A DNA stretch of 64,000 nt from Streptomyces monashensis (GCF_001866665.1 NZ_MLYO01000018.1:124001-188000), one strand, 5' to 3'. Counted from the stretch's first letter, positions 17,881 through 26,949 are shown. The notes: generated by a model not told the origin, from the sequence alone. A program made the numbers and translations.

Positions 17881-19218
17881 TCAGCGGGTCGCGCCCGTCA
17901 CGATCCAGCGGCCCGACCGGGAGCGCAGCCACAGGGTCAGCAGCCGGATCGTCATCATCAGCGTCATCGCCGTCCACAGCGCGGTGAGACCGCCGCCGAA
18001 CGCCGGGACAAGCAGGGCCACCGGAGCGAACACGGTGAGGGTGACGACCATGGCCCCTGCCAGATACGGCCCGTCCCCTGCGCCCATCAGGACACCGTCC
18101 AGGACGAAGACGATCCCGCAGATCGGCTGCGAGAGCGCCACCATCAACAGCGCGGGCAGTGCCGCGTCCTTGACCACGGAGTCGCCGGTGAACAGCGGGA
18201 GGAAGAGCGGACGGGCGGCCACCACGAGAGCACCGAGCACGACCCCGGTCGCGATGCCCCAGTGCACCATGCGGCGGCAGGCCTCACGCGCGCCCTGCGC
18301 ATCGTCCGCACCGAGATAGCGGCCGATGATCGCCTGTCCCGCGATCGCTATCGCGTCCAGAGCGAAGGCGAGCAGGCTCCACAGCGACAGGACGATCTGA
18401 TGCGCGGCGATGTCGGCGTCGCCCAGGCGGGCCGCGACCGCCGTAGCGATCATGAGGATCGCCCGCAGGGACAGCGTGCGGATGAGAAGAGGCACGCCGG
18501 CCTGGGCCGAGGACCGGATGCCGACGGCGTCCGGGCGGAGGGAGGCGCCGTGCCGACGGGCCCCGCGTACGACGACGGCCAGATAGACAGCCGCCATCCC
18601 ACACTGGGCGATGACGGTTCCCCAGGCCGAACCGGCGATGCCGAGCCCGGCGCCATAGACGAGCCCCGCGTTGAGGGCGCCGTTGGCGACGAAACCGGCG
18701 ACGGCGACGTAGAGCGGGGTCCTGGTGTCCTGGAGTCCGCGGAGCACACCCGTGGCGGCGAGGACGATGAGCATGGCCGGGATACCCAGTGCGGAGATAC
18801 GCAGATACGTCGTGGCGTACGGGGCCGCTGTCGTGGAAGCGCCGAAGAGGTCCACGATGCCGGGTGCCAAGGGAAGGACGATGGCGATGACGCCGATACC
18901 GAGCAGCAGTGCCAGCCAGATGCCGTCCATGCCCTGCCGAATGGCCGCCGATAGATCGCCCGAGCCTACGCGCCGGGACACGGCGGCCGTGGTGGCGTAG
19001 GCGAGGAAGACGAAGACGCTCACGGCGGTGCTGAGGAGGGCGGAGGCGACGCCGAGTCCGGCGAGCTGGACGGTGCCGAGGTGGCCGACGATCGCACTGT
19101 CCGCCATGACGAACAGAGGCTCGGCGACGAGTGCACCGAAGGCCGGGACGGCCAGCGCGATGATCTCTCGGTCGTGCCGGCGGCGGGTGACCCTGGGTAT
19201 CGCGGGAGCCTGTGTCAT
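17881..19218 (-). CDS. MATE-family efflux transporter (DinF-like)
   Basis: Encodes about 445 residues with 12 predicted membrane helices in two repeats. The first helix region EIIALAVPAFGALVAEPLFVMADSAIVGHLG is typical of the DinF branch of MATE, which exports drugs or metabolites by cation antiport. The ATG at 19218 (MTQAPAIP) is preceded by GGTGG; a TTG at 19227 would add three residues. The substrate is unknown. It diverges from dnaB across a 481-bp region with DnaA-box-like sequences. Confidence 0.9.
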   Translation of the reverse strand: MTQAPAIPRVTRRRHDREIIALAVPAFGALVAEPLFVMADSAIVGHLGTVQLAGLGVASALLSTAVSVFVFLAYATTAAVSRRVGSGDLSAAIRQGMDGIWLALLLGIGVIAIVLPLAPGIVDLFGASTTAAPYATTYLRISALGIPAMLIVLAATGVLRGLQDTRTPLYVAVAGFVANGALNAGLVYGAGLGIAGSAWGTVIAQCGMAAVYLAVVVRGARRHGASLRPDAVGIRSSAQAGVPLLIRTLSLRAILMIATAVAARLGDADIAAHQIVLSLWSLLAFALDAIAIAGQAIIGRYLGADDAQGAREACRRMVHWGIATGVVLGALVVAARPLFLPLFTGDSVVKDAALPALLMVALSQPICGIVFVLDGVLMGAGDGPYLAGAMVVTLTVFAPVALLVPAFGGGLTALWTAMTLMMTIRLLTLWLRSRSGRWIVTGATR

Positions 19219-19699
19219 GACCACCAATCTAATCGTCCACAGGTAAGAGATGCAATCCAGCTGTGACCCTTACTCATCGTGGTGGGGCGTGCCCTTTCGT
19301 TCGGTGTTCGAAGCGATCTTGGTCCGACTGGGGAAGTTTTTCTTCTGCACAGCCGGTGGATGCTAAACGTGCAGGTCACGGCCTTCTGCCCGAGGAACTG
19401 GAGGGCTTTTTCACAGAGCTGTCCACCGAGTCGTGCACAGGTTTCAGGGAGTTCTCCACAGCATCGGGGCTGTCGTCCACATGGCCTGTGGATAACCAGA
19501 TTGGCTGACGGTGCCGAGGGGCCTACCGTGGTCCGGCGCCCGCTCCTTCTCTCGGCCTGGGAAGCGTCTTTCCCGCGGCCCTGGAATCGTCACAAACCCG
19601 ACGCATCAGAACCGGAGTTGGGCCTCTCATTTGTCAGTGTCGTGCCGTACAAAAGAGGACACGGCGAGGTCCGCCCTGCGGACGGGAGGAGGTGGCTCG
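19219..19699. other. Intergenic region MATE / dnaB with DnaA-box cluster
   Basis: This 481-bp non-coding region carries the divergent promoters of the MATE and dnaB genes and several DnaA-box-like 9-mers (listed separately). The short open frames here lack high third-position GC and overlap both strands, so no gene is called. Confidence 0.6.
19233..19495. promoter_or_regulatory. Cluster of DnaA-box-like 9-mers upstream of dnaB
   Basis: Relative to the actinobacterial TTGTCCACA consensus the region holds TCGTCCACA at 19233-19241, CTGTCCACC at 19419-19427, TTCTCCACA at 19452-19460, TCGTCCACA at 19473-19481, and a perfect TTATCCACA on the minus strand at 19487-19495. Binding by DnaA is inferred from sequence. 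Confidence 0.55.
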
Positions 19700-21178
19700 G
19701 TGAGCATTTCCGAGCCCTTGGACGATCCGTGGGCCGACAGCGGGCCCAGTGATCGTCTGCCCGCCTCGCGCCGCCGCAGCGACGGAGGCCGGGGTCGTGG
19801 CGAACAACACGACCGGGGCCGGGAGAACGGCGACTGGGACGGCGGCGGATCGTCCTTCGAGCGGGTGCCGCCGCAGGATCTGGACGCCGAGCAGTCGGTG
19901 CTGGGCGGCATGCTGCTGTCCAAGGACGCCATCGCCGATGTCGTCGAGATCCTCAAGGGCCACGATTTCTACAAGCCCGCGCACGAGACGATCTACCAGG
20001 CGATCCTGGACATCTATGCCAAGGGCGAGCCGGCGGACCCAATCACCATCGCCGCCGAGCTCACCAAGCGCGGCGAGATCAACAAGGTCGGCGGGGCGTC
20101 GTATCTGCACACGCTCGTCCAGACGGTACCGACGGCGGCGAACGCCGAGTACTACGCGGAGATCGTCCACGAGCGCGCCGTCCTGCGCCGCCTGGTCGAG
20201 GCCGGCACCCGTATCACGCAGATGGGATACGCGGCCGACGACGACGTCGACGAGATCGTCAACCGCGCCCAGGCCGAGATCTACGCCGTCACCGAGCAGC
20301 GCACCAGTGAGGACTACCTGCCGCTCGGCGACATCATGGAGGGCGCCCTCGACGAGATCGAGGCGATCGGCTCGCGCAGCGGCGAGATGACCGGTGTGCC
20401 GACCGGGTTCACCGACTTCGACTCGCTGACGAACGGCTTGCATCCAGGCCAGATGATCGTCATCGCGGCTCGCCCCGCCATGGGTAAGTCGACGCTCGCG
20501 CTGGACTTCGCGCGGGCCGCCTCGATCAAGCACAATCTGCCGAGCGTCATCTTCTCGCTCGAAATGGGCCGCAACGAGATCGCGATGCGTCTGCTGTCCG
20601 CGGAGGCTCGCGTCGCGCTGCACCACATGCGCTCCGGCACGATGACCGACGAGGACTGGACCCGGCTCGCCCGCCGTATGCCGGACGTCTCGGCCGCGCC
20701 GCTGTTCATCGACGACTCGCCGAACCTGTCGATGATGGAGATCCGCGCCAAGTGCCGCCGTCTCAAACAGCGCAACGACATCAGACTGGTCGTCATCGAC
20801 TACCTCCAGCTGATGCAGTCCGGCGGTTCCAAGCGCGCCGAGAGCCGTCAGCAGGAGGTCTCGGACATGTCCCGTAACCTCAAGCTCCTCGCCAAGGAGC
20901 TGGAGATCCCGGTCATCGCGCTGTCGCAGCTCAACCGTGGCCCCGAGCAGCGCACGGACAAGAAGCCGATGGTCTCCGACCTGCGTGAGTCCGGCTCCAT
21001 CGAGCAGGACGCCGACATGGTCATCCTGCTCCACCGCGAGGACGCCTACGAGAAGGAGTCCCCGCGCGCGGGTGAGGCCGACCTGATCGTGGCCAAGCAC
21101 CGAAACGGCCCGACAGCCACGATCACGGTCGCTTTCCAGGGCCACTACTCTCGCTTCGTGGACATGGCCCAGACCTGA
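19700..21178 (+). CDS. dnaB: Replicative DNA helicase DnaB
   Basis: Encodes about 492 residues. A disordered N-terminus rich in Arg/Gly/Asp (residues 1-50) precedes the DnaB N domain (PPQDLDAEQSVLGGMLLSKDA). The RecA-like motor shows Walker A ARPAMGKSTLAL near residue 260, Walker B VVIDYLQLMQ, and QLNRGPEQR. The hexamer unwinds DNA ahead of the fork. The GTG at 19700 follows GGGAGGAGG and is preferred. No intein interrupts the gene, unlike some mycobacterial dnaB copies. Upstream DnaA-box-like sequences may link its expression to DnaA. Confidence 0.95.
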   Translation: MSISEPLDDPWADSGPSDRLPASRRRSDGGRGRGEQHDRGRENGDWDGGGSSFERVPPQDLDAEQSVLGGMLLSKDAIADVVEILKGHDFYKPAHETIYQAILDIYAKGEPADPITIAAELTKRGEINKVGGASYLHTLVQTVPTAANAEYYAEIVHERAVLRRLVEAGTRITQMGYAADDDVDEIVNRAQAEIYAVTEQRTSEDYLPLGDIMEGALDEIEAIGSRSGEMTGVPTGFTDFDSLTNGLHPGQMIVIAARPAMGKSTLALDFARAASIKHNLPSVIFSLEMGRNEIAMRLLSAEARVALHHMRSGTMTDEDWTRLARRMPDVSAAPLFIDDSPNLSMMEIRAKCRRLKQRNDIRLVVIDYLQLMQSGGSKRAESRQQEVSDMSRNLKLLAKELEIPVIALSQLNRGPEQRTDKKPMVSDLRESGSIEQDADMVILLHREDAYEKESPRAGEADLIVAKHRNGPTATITVAFQGHYSRFVDMAQT

Positions 21179-21534
21179 TCAATGTGAGTGATCTGGTCGG
21201 GAACTGTTCGCCATGCGCCAGGCGAGAGATCGCTGCACATCGGCGAAGAAGGCCAGATCCAGCAGGTCGTCGACGAGGGGATGCGGTTACGACTCGGACT
21301 GGGTGACGGCGTTGCCGGCAAGTGGCGTCGCGCACCGATCGGCATCGATCGACGGCGCTGCCTGGATGAGCGGCTGTTCCCTCGTCGAGGAGAACACGGA
21401 CTCCCGCTGCTCGCGGCGCTACGGCAGGGGCCGGGCCCGTGGTGCTTGTCAGGGCGAAGGCCGGGAAGCCGGGAAGTCCGGGAAGGTGGGGAAATGGATT
21501 CGACGCCCGCCACCGGACCGGGTGGACTGACCCC
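21179..21534. other. Intergenic region dnaB / serine hydrolase
   Basis: This 356-bp region has no credible gene. Near 21461-21490 the motif CCGGGAAG is repeated three times with small changes. No terminator or operator stands out. Confidence 0.4.
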
Positions 21535-22920
21535 ATGACGACACCTCAGGAAGACCTGCTCCCCGCCACCCGGCGGGCCCTGCTGCACCGGATCGCCGTC
21601 GCGCAGGCGGAAGGGCGGGCGCCGTCGCTGGTCGCGGCCGTCGTACGGGGCGGGCGGACCGTGTGGCACGGGGCGCGGACCTCGGTGGACGGGCATGCCC
21701 CGGACGAGACCGTGCAGTACCGGATCGGGTCCATCACCAAGACCTTCACCGCAGTCCTGGTGATGCGACTGCGCGACGAGGGCCTGCTCGATCTCGGTGA
21801 TCCGCTGGAGAAGCATCTGCCGGGTACCGGGGTGGGCGAAGCGACGATCGCCGAACTGCTCGCGCACAGTGCCGGGTTGGCGGCCGAGTCACCCGCGCCC
21901 TGGTGGGAGCGGACCCCCGGCTCACTGCGTCCCGAGCTGAGCGATGTGCTGGGTGAGCAGCCGCTGCTGCACCCTGTGGGCCGCCGGCACCACTACTCCA
22001 ACCCCGGCTACACCCTGCTTGGCGCACTGGTGGAGGAGCTGCGCGGCGCGCCGTGGGAGGAGGTGCTGCGCGGCGAGATCCTCGAGCCGCTCGGACTGCA
22101 CCGCACGTCTGGGCAGCCGCAGCCCCCGCACGCGGGCGGATGGGCGGTTCATCCGTGGGCGGACGCGCTGCTGCCCGAGCCGCTGGAGGACCTGGGCCGG
22201 ATGGCGCCGGCCGGGCAACTGTGGTCGACCACGGGGGACCTCGCACTGTTCGCCGCGTTTCTGGCCGCAGGGGACGACCGGGTCCTGAGCGCGGAGTCGG
22301 TCCGCGAGATGCGGACCCCGGCGACGCCCGCCGAGGTGTCGGACGTATTGGACGGGGTCACCTACGGCCTCGGGATGCAGCTTCAGTCCCGAGACGGCCG
22401 GCTCCTCGTCGGCCACTCCGGCTCGCTCCCGGGCTTTTTGGCGAACCTCACCATCGGCGTGGAGGACGATGTGGCCGCGGTGGTGCTGGCGAACTGCACC
22501 AGTGGGCCGCTGCTGGGAGCGGTAGGAGCCGATCTCGTCCGTATCGTCGCCGAGGCGGAACCGCGGATCCCCGAGCCCTGGCGACCGCTGCGCGAGGTCG
22601 ATCAGGCGATCCTGGACCTCGCGGGGCAGTGGTACTGGGGGACTTATGCCTACGGCCTGCGGGTGACCGCTGACGGACGGCTCGCCCTGGGCCCGCTGAC
22701 CGGCAACGGGCGGCGAGCCCGCTTCCGGTCCAACGGTGACGGCACCTGGACGGGTCTGGAGGGCTACTTCGCCGGAGAGCTGTTGCGGCCCATGCGACGC
22801 CCGGACGGATCCGTGAGCCACCTCGACCTCGGATCGTTCGTCTTCACGCGGCAGCCGTACGACACGGAGGCACCGGTGCCGGGCGGAGTGGACCCCGACG
22901 GCTGGCGGGGCATCGGCTAG
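21535..22920 (+). CDS. Serine hydrolase, beta-lactamase/DD-peptidase (class C-like) family
   Basis: Encodes about 461 residues. The fold shows the nucleophile motif SITK (SxxK) near residue 66, YSN (YxN) near residue 155, and HSG near residue 300, the triad of class C beta-lactamases, D-aminopeptidases and esterases. A C-terminal domain of about 120 residues (after residue 340) is probably a lipocalin-like beta domain. No signal peptide is seen, so it may act in the cytoplasm as an esterase or peptidase. The ATG at 21535 is chosen because upstream codons lose bias. A parS palindrome follows. Confidence 0.88.
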   Translation: MTTPQEDLLPATRRALLHRIAVAQAEGRAPSLVAAVVRGGRTVWHGARTSVDGHAPDETVQYRIGSITKTFTAVLVMRLRDEGLLDLGDPLEKHLPGTGVGEATIAELLAHSAGLAAESPAPWWERTPGSLRPELSDVLGEQPLLHPVGRRHHYSNPGYTLLGALVEELRGAPWEEVLRGEILEPLGLHRTSGQPQPPHAGGWAVHPWADALLPEPLEDLGRMAPAGQLWSTTGDLALFAAFLAAGDDRVLSAESVREMRTPATPAEVSDVLDGVTYGLGMQLQSRDGRLLVGHSGSLPGFLANLTIGVEDDVAAVVLANCTSGPLLGAVGADLVRIVAEAEPRIPEPWRPLREVDQAILDLAGQWYWGTYAYGLRVTADGRLALGPLTGNGRRARFRSNGDGTWTGLEGYFAGELLRPMRRPDGSVSHLDLGSFVFTRQPYDTEAPVPGGVDPDGWRGIG

Positions 22921-22924
22921 GCGA

Positions 22925-22972
22925 ACGGACGGCGGGGGTGTGTTTCACGTGAAACACACCCCCACCGTCCGT
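22925..22972. terminator. 48-bp near-perfect palindrome centred on parS
   Basis: The arms at 22925-22948 and 22949-22972 match except for one base pair. It lies 4 bp after the serine hydrolase stop and 17 bp before the convergent acetyltransferase stop. It fits a bidirectional terminator built around a parS site; the dual role is inferred. Confidence 0.65.
22942..22955. other. parS site (exact), ParB binding
   Basis: Exact GTTTCACGTGAAAC between the convergent serine hydrolase and acetyltransferase genes. Confidence 0.93.
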
Positions 22973-22989
22973 CTGGTCGTCCTCTGCCG

Positions 22990-23442
22990 TCAGAGCTTCA
23001 GCTTGAAGCCTTCGTGTGAGGCGTTGAACCCCAACCGCGCGTAGAAGCGGTGGGCGTCAGTACGGCTCTTGTCGGACGTCAGCTGTACCATCGCGCACCC
23101 GAGCTGCCGGGAGGTGTCGATCGCCCACTGGATCAGGACGGTGCCCAGCCCGCTGCCCCGCTCGTCGGCGTGGATGCGTACGGCCTCGACGAGCGCGCGG
23201 GTCGCCCCCTTGTGGGAGAGGCCGGGGACGACTGTGAGCTGGAGGGTGCCGATCACGCGGTCCTCGCGCACGGCGACGACCAAGTGCTGGTTCGGATCGG
23301 CCGTGAGGCGTTCCAGCGCGGCCAGATACGGGGTCAGGTCGTCCGGTGATTCGCGCTGGGCACCCAGCGGGTCGTCGGCGAGCATGGCGACGATCGCCGG
23401 AAGGTCGTCGGCGGTCGCGTGGCGTATCTCAAGATCTCCCAT
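22990..23442 (-). CDS. GNAT-family N-acetyltransferase
   Basis: Encodes 150 residues, a single GNAT domain. The acetyl-CoA pyrophosphate loop is seen in DERGSGLGTVLIQWAI near residue 95 (R-G-S-G-L-G). The C-terminal SRTDAHRFYARLGF stretch is the usual substrate-side strand. Substrate unknown. It starts 9 bp after the MarR-family stop on the same strand, so the two form an operon. Confidence 0.88.
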   Translation of the reverse strand: MGDLEIRHATADDLPAIVAMLADDPLGAQRESPDDLTPYLAALERLTADPNQHLVVAVREDRVIGTLQLTVVPGLSHKGATRALVEAVRIHADERGSGLGTVLIQWAIDTSRQLGCAMVQLTSDKSRTDAHRFYARLGFNASHEGFKLKL

Positions 23443-23451
23443 GTTCGCACC

Positions 23452-23910
23452 CTATGCGGGCACGTTCAGGGACTCCACGACCCGGACCAAGGGCGTCAGT
23501 TCGGGGTTCTTGGAGGCGTCGTCCAGGGCCTCGCGCAGGGCGGCGTCGTTGGTGGGCCGCGCCTCCTCCAGCAGCCGCAGGCCCGCCTCGGTGACGTTGG
23601 TGTAGATGCCACGTCGGTCGGTGGGGCACAGGTAGCGCTCCAGCAGCCCGCGGTCCTCCAGCCGGGTCACCAGGCGGGTGGTGGCGCTCTGGCTGAGGAC
23701 GACCGCGTCGGCGACCTGCTTCATCTGAAGATGGCCGCCCTCTCCGTCGTGCTGCCGGCTGAGCACGTCCAGCAGGGAGTACTCGCGCACGCTCAGATCG
23801 TGCTGTGCCTGGAGGGCGCGCTCGATGTGCGCCTCGATCCTGCCGTGCAGGGCAGAGAGGGCACACCAGCCCTGGGCGAGGGCGGTGAGCGCGGGATCCG
23901 TCGCTGTCAT
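23452..23910 (-). CDS. MarR-family transcriptional regulator
   Basis: Encodes 152 residues. The winged helix covers about residues 45-110 with QMKQVADAVVLSQSATTRLVTRLEDRGLLER as recognition helix and wing (DRRGIYTNVTEAG). It is divergent from an MFS gene across a 142-bp region that holds repeated GCAAT motifs. It therefore probably represses that exporter and itself, relieved by a ligand. The downstream acetyltransferase shares its transcript. Confidence 0.9.
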   Translation of the reverse strand: MTATDPALTALAQGWCALSALHGRIEAHIERALQAQHDLSVREYSLLDVLSRQHDGEGGHLQMKQVADAVVLSQSATTRLVTRLEDRGLLERYLCPTDRRGIYTNVTEAGLRLLEEARPTNDAALREALDDASKNPELTPLVRVVESLNVPA

Positions 23911-23959
23911 TGGGGTTTCCTCCGTCCCGGAGCAGCTGCGTCAAGGATAGAGCAGCATC

Positions 23960-23999
23960 GCAATAGCCTGCGGTTGCAATTAACCCGCGTATGCAATTA
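23960..23999. promoter_or_regulatory. Repeated GCAAT motifs in the MarR/MFS intergenic region
   Basis: GCAATA at 23960-23965 and TGCAATTA at 23975-23982 and 23992-23999 are spaced 16-17 bp. They lie in the only AT-rich stretch between the divergent genes, which fits a MarR operator overlapping the promoters. Confidence 0.5.
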
Positions 24000-24052
24000 T
24001 TGTGGACGCACGCAAAGCGCTCCTGCAATCGTCTGGGAAGGCTCACCTCCTT

Positions 24053-25261
24053 ATGCCTCTCGCGCTTCTGGCCCTCGCGATCGGGGCCTTCGGAATCGGA
24101 ACGACCGAGTTCGTGATCATGGGACTGCTGCCCGAGGTCGCGAGCGACTTCGGGGTCTCCGTCCCCACGGCGGGCCTGCTCGTGACCGGCTACGCGCTCG
24201 GCGTGGTCATCGGCGCGCCGCTGATGACCGTGCTCGGCACCAAGGTCCCGCGCAAGCGGATGCTGATGCTGCTGATGGGCCTCTTCATCATCGGGAACCT
24301 GGTCTCCGCGGTGGCCCCCGTCTTCGCCGTCATGGTGATCGGGCGGGTGATCGCCTCGCTCGCCCACGGTGCCTTCTTCGGCATCGGCTCCGTCGTCGCG
24401 GCCGAACTGGTGGCGCCCCACAAGAAGGCCGGGGCCATCGCCATGATGTTCACCGGCCTGACCGTCGCCAATGTCGTCGGCGTTCCGCTGGGCACCCTCA
24501 TCGGCCAGCACGTCGGCTGGCGCGTCACCTTCGGTGTCGTCGCCGCCCTCGGTGTCGTCGGCCTCGCGGGCATCGCGAAGCTGGTGCCCGAGCTGCCGAA
24601 GCCGGAGGATGTCCACCTGCGGCACGAACTGGCCGCCTTCAAGAACGCCCAGGTCCTCCTCGCCATGGCGATGACGGTCCTCGGTTTCGGCGGTGTCTTC
24701 GCGGCCATCACCTACATCGCGCCGATGATGACCCACATCGCGGGCTTCGCCGACGGCTCGGTCACCTGGCTGCTGGTCCTGTTCGGCCTCGGCATGGTCG
24801 GAGGCAACCTCATCGGCGGAAAGTTCGCCGATCGCGCCCTGATGCCGATGCTGTACGTATCCCTCGGCGCCCTGGCCGTCGTCCTGGCCCTCTTCACGCT
24901 CACCGCGCACAACAAGATCGCCGCAGCCGTGACCATCGCCCTGATCGGCGCCCTCGGCTTCGCGACCGTCCCGCCGCTGCAGAAGCGCGTCCTCGACCAG
25001 GCCCACGGCGCCCCGACCCTGGCGTCGGCCGTGAACATCGGCGCCTTCAACCTGGGCAACGCCCTGTCCGCCTGGCTCGGCGGCATCGTGATCGCGGCCG
25101 GCTTCGGCTACACGGCCCCGAACTGGGTCGGCGCCACCCTCGCTGCGGCCGCCCTGGTCCTCGCCGTCCTCTCGTCGGTCCTGGAACGCCGCGGCGGCAC
25201 GCTGAGCACCGTGATCGCGGCCGGAACGCCCACCGGGCAGCAGACCCCCGTCCATCACTGA
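24053..25261 (+). CDS. MFS transporter, DHA1 family drug exporter
   Basis: Encodes about 402 residues with 12 predicted helices. The start MPLALLALAIGAFGIGTTEF is the conserved opening of the AraJ/chloramphenicol-exporter branch, and an MFS loop 2-3 motif (GTKVPRKRMLMLL) is present. The ATG at 24053 matches relatives and has GGGAAGG upstream; a GTG at 24002 would add 17 residues and could be leaderless. The divergent MarR gene suggests inducible efflux. The substrate cannot be read from sequence. Confidence 0.88.
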   Translation: MPLALLALAIGAFGIGTTEFVIMGLLPEVASDFGVSVPTAGLLVTGYALGVVIGAPLMTVLGTKVPRKRMLMLLMGLFIIGNLVSAVAPVFAVMVIGRVIASLAHGAFFGIGSVVAAELVAPHKKAGAIAMMFTGLTVANVVGVPLGTLIGQHVGWRVTFGVVAALGVVGLAGIAKLVPELPKPEDVHLRHELAAFKNAQVLLAMAMTVLGFGGVFAAITYIAPMMTHIAGFADGSVTWLLVLFGLGMVGGNLIGGKFADRALMPMLYVSLGALAVVLALFTLTAHNKIAAAVTIALIGALGFATVPPLQKRVLDQAHGAPTLASAVNIGAFNLGNALSAWLGGIVIAAGFGYTAPNWVGATLAAAALVLAVLSSVLERRGGTLSTVIAAGTPTGQQTPVHH

Positions 25262-25387
25262 GCACCCGGACCACGGCCCCGCCCGCCGGACCGAACCGGC
25301 GGCCGGACCCGTGACCACCAAGAACCCAACTACATCCAGGACCGCAGTACGTCCCGAGGTCTCAGCACCCCCCTAGGAGAACACCCC

Positions 25388-25807
25388 ATGAGCACCACCT
25401 CCGTCGCCCCGCTGTCCATCGAGGACGCCGAGCTGCTCGTTGCCACGGCCCGTCGTGCGGCCGAGGCGGCCGGAGTCAGCGTCAGCGTGACCGTCCTGGA
25501 CGTCGGCGGGCACCTGCTCGCCTTCCGCCGGGACGACCGGGCCGTGCTGATCTCCGGTGAGACCAGCACACGCAAGGCCTACACCGCGCTCCAGCTGAAC
25601 GCGCCCACCGCCGACCTGGTCGACGCCGTCCAGCCGGGCGCCCTCTTCCACACCCTGCCCACCGCCCTCGACCGGCCCCTGCTGTTCATCGCGGGCGGTG
25701 TGCCCGTGCACCGGGACGGCCGGTTGATCGGTGCCGTCGGTGTCGGTGGTGGTGCCCCGGAGCAGGACCACGGTTTCGCCACGGAGGCTGCGCGGACGCT
25801 CGTCTGA
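25388..25807 (+). CDS. GlcG/HbpS-family (DUF336) protein
   Basis: Encodes 139 residues, one GlcG/HbpS domain. LSIEDAELLVATARRAAEAAG, the VTVLDVGGHLLAFRRDD strand pair and the GAVGVGGGAPEQDHGFA end are typical. HbpS of Streptomyces reticuli is a secreted heme-binding octamer; this protein lacks a signal peptide, so it is more like cytosolic GlcG relatives of unknown function. AGGAGA lies 8 nt upstream of the ATG. It follows the MFS gene by 126 bp and is followed by a clear terminator. Confidence 0.85.
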   Translation: MSTTSVAPLSIEDAELLVATARRAAEAAGVSVSVTVLDVGGHLLAFRRDDRAVLISGETSTRKAYTALQLNAPTADLVDAVQPGALFHTLPTALDRPLLFIAGGVPVHRDGRLIGAVGVGGGAPEQDHGFATEAARTLV

Positions 25808-25838
25808 TCACGGCCCGCACGCACCGTCCCCGACGCAC

Positions 25839-25878
25839 GGACGCCGGCCCCGCCACATCATCGGCGGGGTCGGCGTCC
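25839..25878. terminator. Terminator after the GlcG/HbpS-family gene
   Basis: A 16-bp stem with one mismatch (25839-25854 with 25863-25878) and an 8-nt loop is followed by TTTGTGTGT. It lies between convergent genes. Confidence 0.75.
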
Positions 25879-25932
25879 TTTGTGTGTCGGCGTGTTCCAC
25901 AACCAGCCTCAGGCCCGTCCGGGGTACGAGTC

Positions 25933-26871
25933 TCAGCCCGCCGCCACGGTCAGCGGGGCGAACCTCCGGGTCCAGTCACCCGGGAGGTCCGGGATGCCGT
26001 ACGTCATCACGGAGTTGAACGCCACGGAGGCCAGCCCGTGCGTCTTCGCCCAGGCCAGCAGCTCTTCGTGGCGTACGTCGATGTCGGTACGCAGCGGTCG
26101 GTCGGTACCGTCCGCCAGTGAGGCGATAAGTGCCTTGGCGGTCTCGGCGTCGCGGGCGATCAGCGGGCCGACGACATGTGTGTCCATGTTGGGCCACGCG
26201 GCCGCGTATCCGGTGAGCGTGCCGTCCTCCTCGGCCACCCGGAGTTGGTCGGCGAAGGCGGGCAGCCGGGCGAGGATCGGAGTGCGGTCGCTGCCGAACA
26301 CCTCCTCGTCGAGCCGCAGGATCGAGGGAAGGTCTTCCGCGGTGGCGGCCCTGGTGAGGACCCCGGAATCCGGCCCGTCGGGAGTGAAGCGGCCTCTGAG
26401 CATCTCGGCCCGGCCCGTCACCTTGAAGCCCAGTTCCTCGTACAGGGGGCGACCGTTCTCCGTGGCGTGCAGAGTCAGCGGAGCGGCCCCCATGGTCGAC
26501 ACGACATGGCGCATCAGGCGGCGCCCTACGCCCTGGCGTGCATGGCGTTCGGCGACCAGGACCATGCCGATGGCGCCGAGGTCCGGACGCCCCCACGAGC
26601 CGTACTGCGTGACGACGCACGCGGCGACGAGGCCGCCCTGTGGGTCGTCGATGCCGAAGCCGTTTCCGGCCGTGAGGAGAAAGCCCCACTTGTGTTCCTC
26701 GCGTGGCCACCCCCGGTCTTCGGACAAGTCGGCGCAGGCGGTGAGATCGCGAAGCGTCAGACGGCGAATGGGCAATGCGGCGAGGGAAGGAGTCGGCACG
26801 CAGGTCAGGCTGTCCGACGGGCACCCCTGGCGTCCACCTGTTTCGACGGAGACGTACGTGCTTTTGGCCAT
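25933..26871 (-). CDS. GNAT-family acetyltransferase with two GNAT-like halves
   Basis: Encodes up to 312 residues. The first GNAT domain (about 35-165) shows the loop RHARQGVGRRLM, and the second half (about 175-300) resembles a second, degenerate GNAT domain. Substrate unknown. The first 30 residues after the ATG at 26871 look atypical and lack a good ribosome site, so the true start may be further in. It diverges from the HAD gene, with a parS site in the 78-bp gap. Confidence 0.82.
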   Translation of the reverse strand: MAKSTYVSVETGGRQGCPSDSLTCVPTPSLAALPIRRLTLRDLTACADLSEDRGWPREEHKWGFLLTAGNGFGIDDPQGGLVAACVVTQYGSWGRPDLGAIGMVLVAERHARQGVGRRLMRHVVSTMGAAPLTLHATENGRPLYEELGFKVTGRAEMLRGRFTPDGPDSGVLTRAATAEDLPSILRLDEEVFGSDRTPILARLPAFADQLRVAEEDGTLTGYAAAWPNMDTHVVGPLIARDAETAKALIASLADGTDRPLRTDIDVRHEELLAWAKTHGLASVAFNSVMTYGIPDLPGDWTRRFAPLTVAAG

Positions 26872-26910
26872 GACGTGAGCCCGCGTACCGCTGCTGGGCG
26901 GCCAGGGAGT

Positions 26911-26924
26911 GTTTCACGTGAAAC
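26911..26924. other. parS site (exact), ParB binding
   Basis: Exact GTTTCACGTGAAAC in the divergent gap between an acetyltransferase and a HAD gene. Here parS sits in a promoter region rather than at 3' ends. Confidence 0.93.
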
Positions 26925-26949
26925 ATCGGCAGCCCGTTAGCCTCGGGCC

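Noticed and set aside
19700..21178. Intein in dnaB
   Set aside because: The helicase motifs are continuous and the length is normal, so there is no intein.
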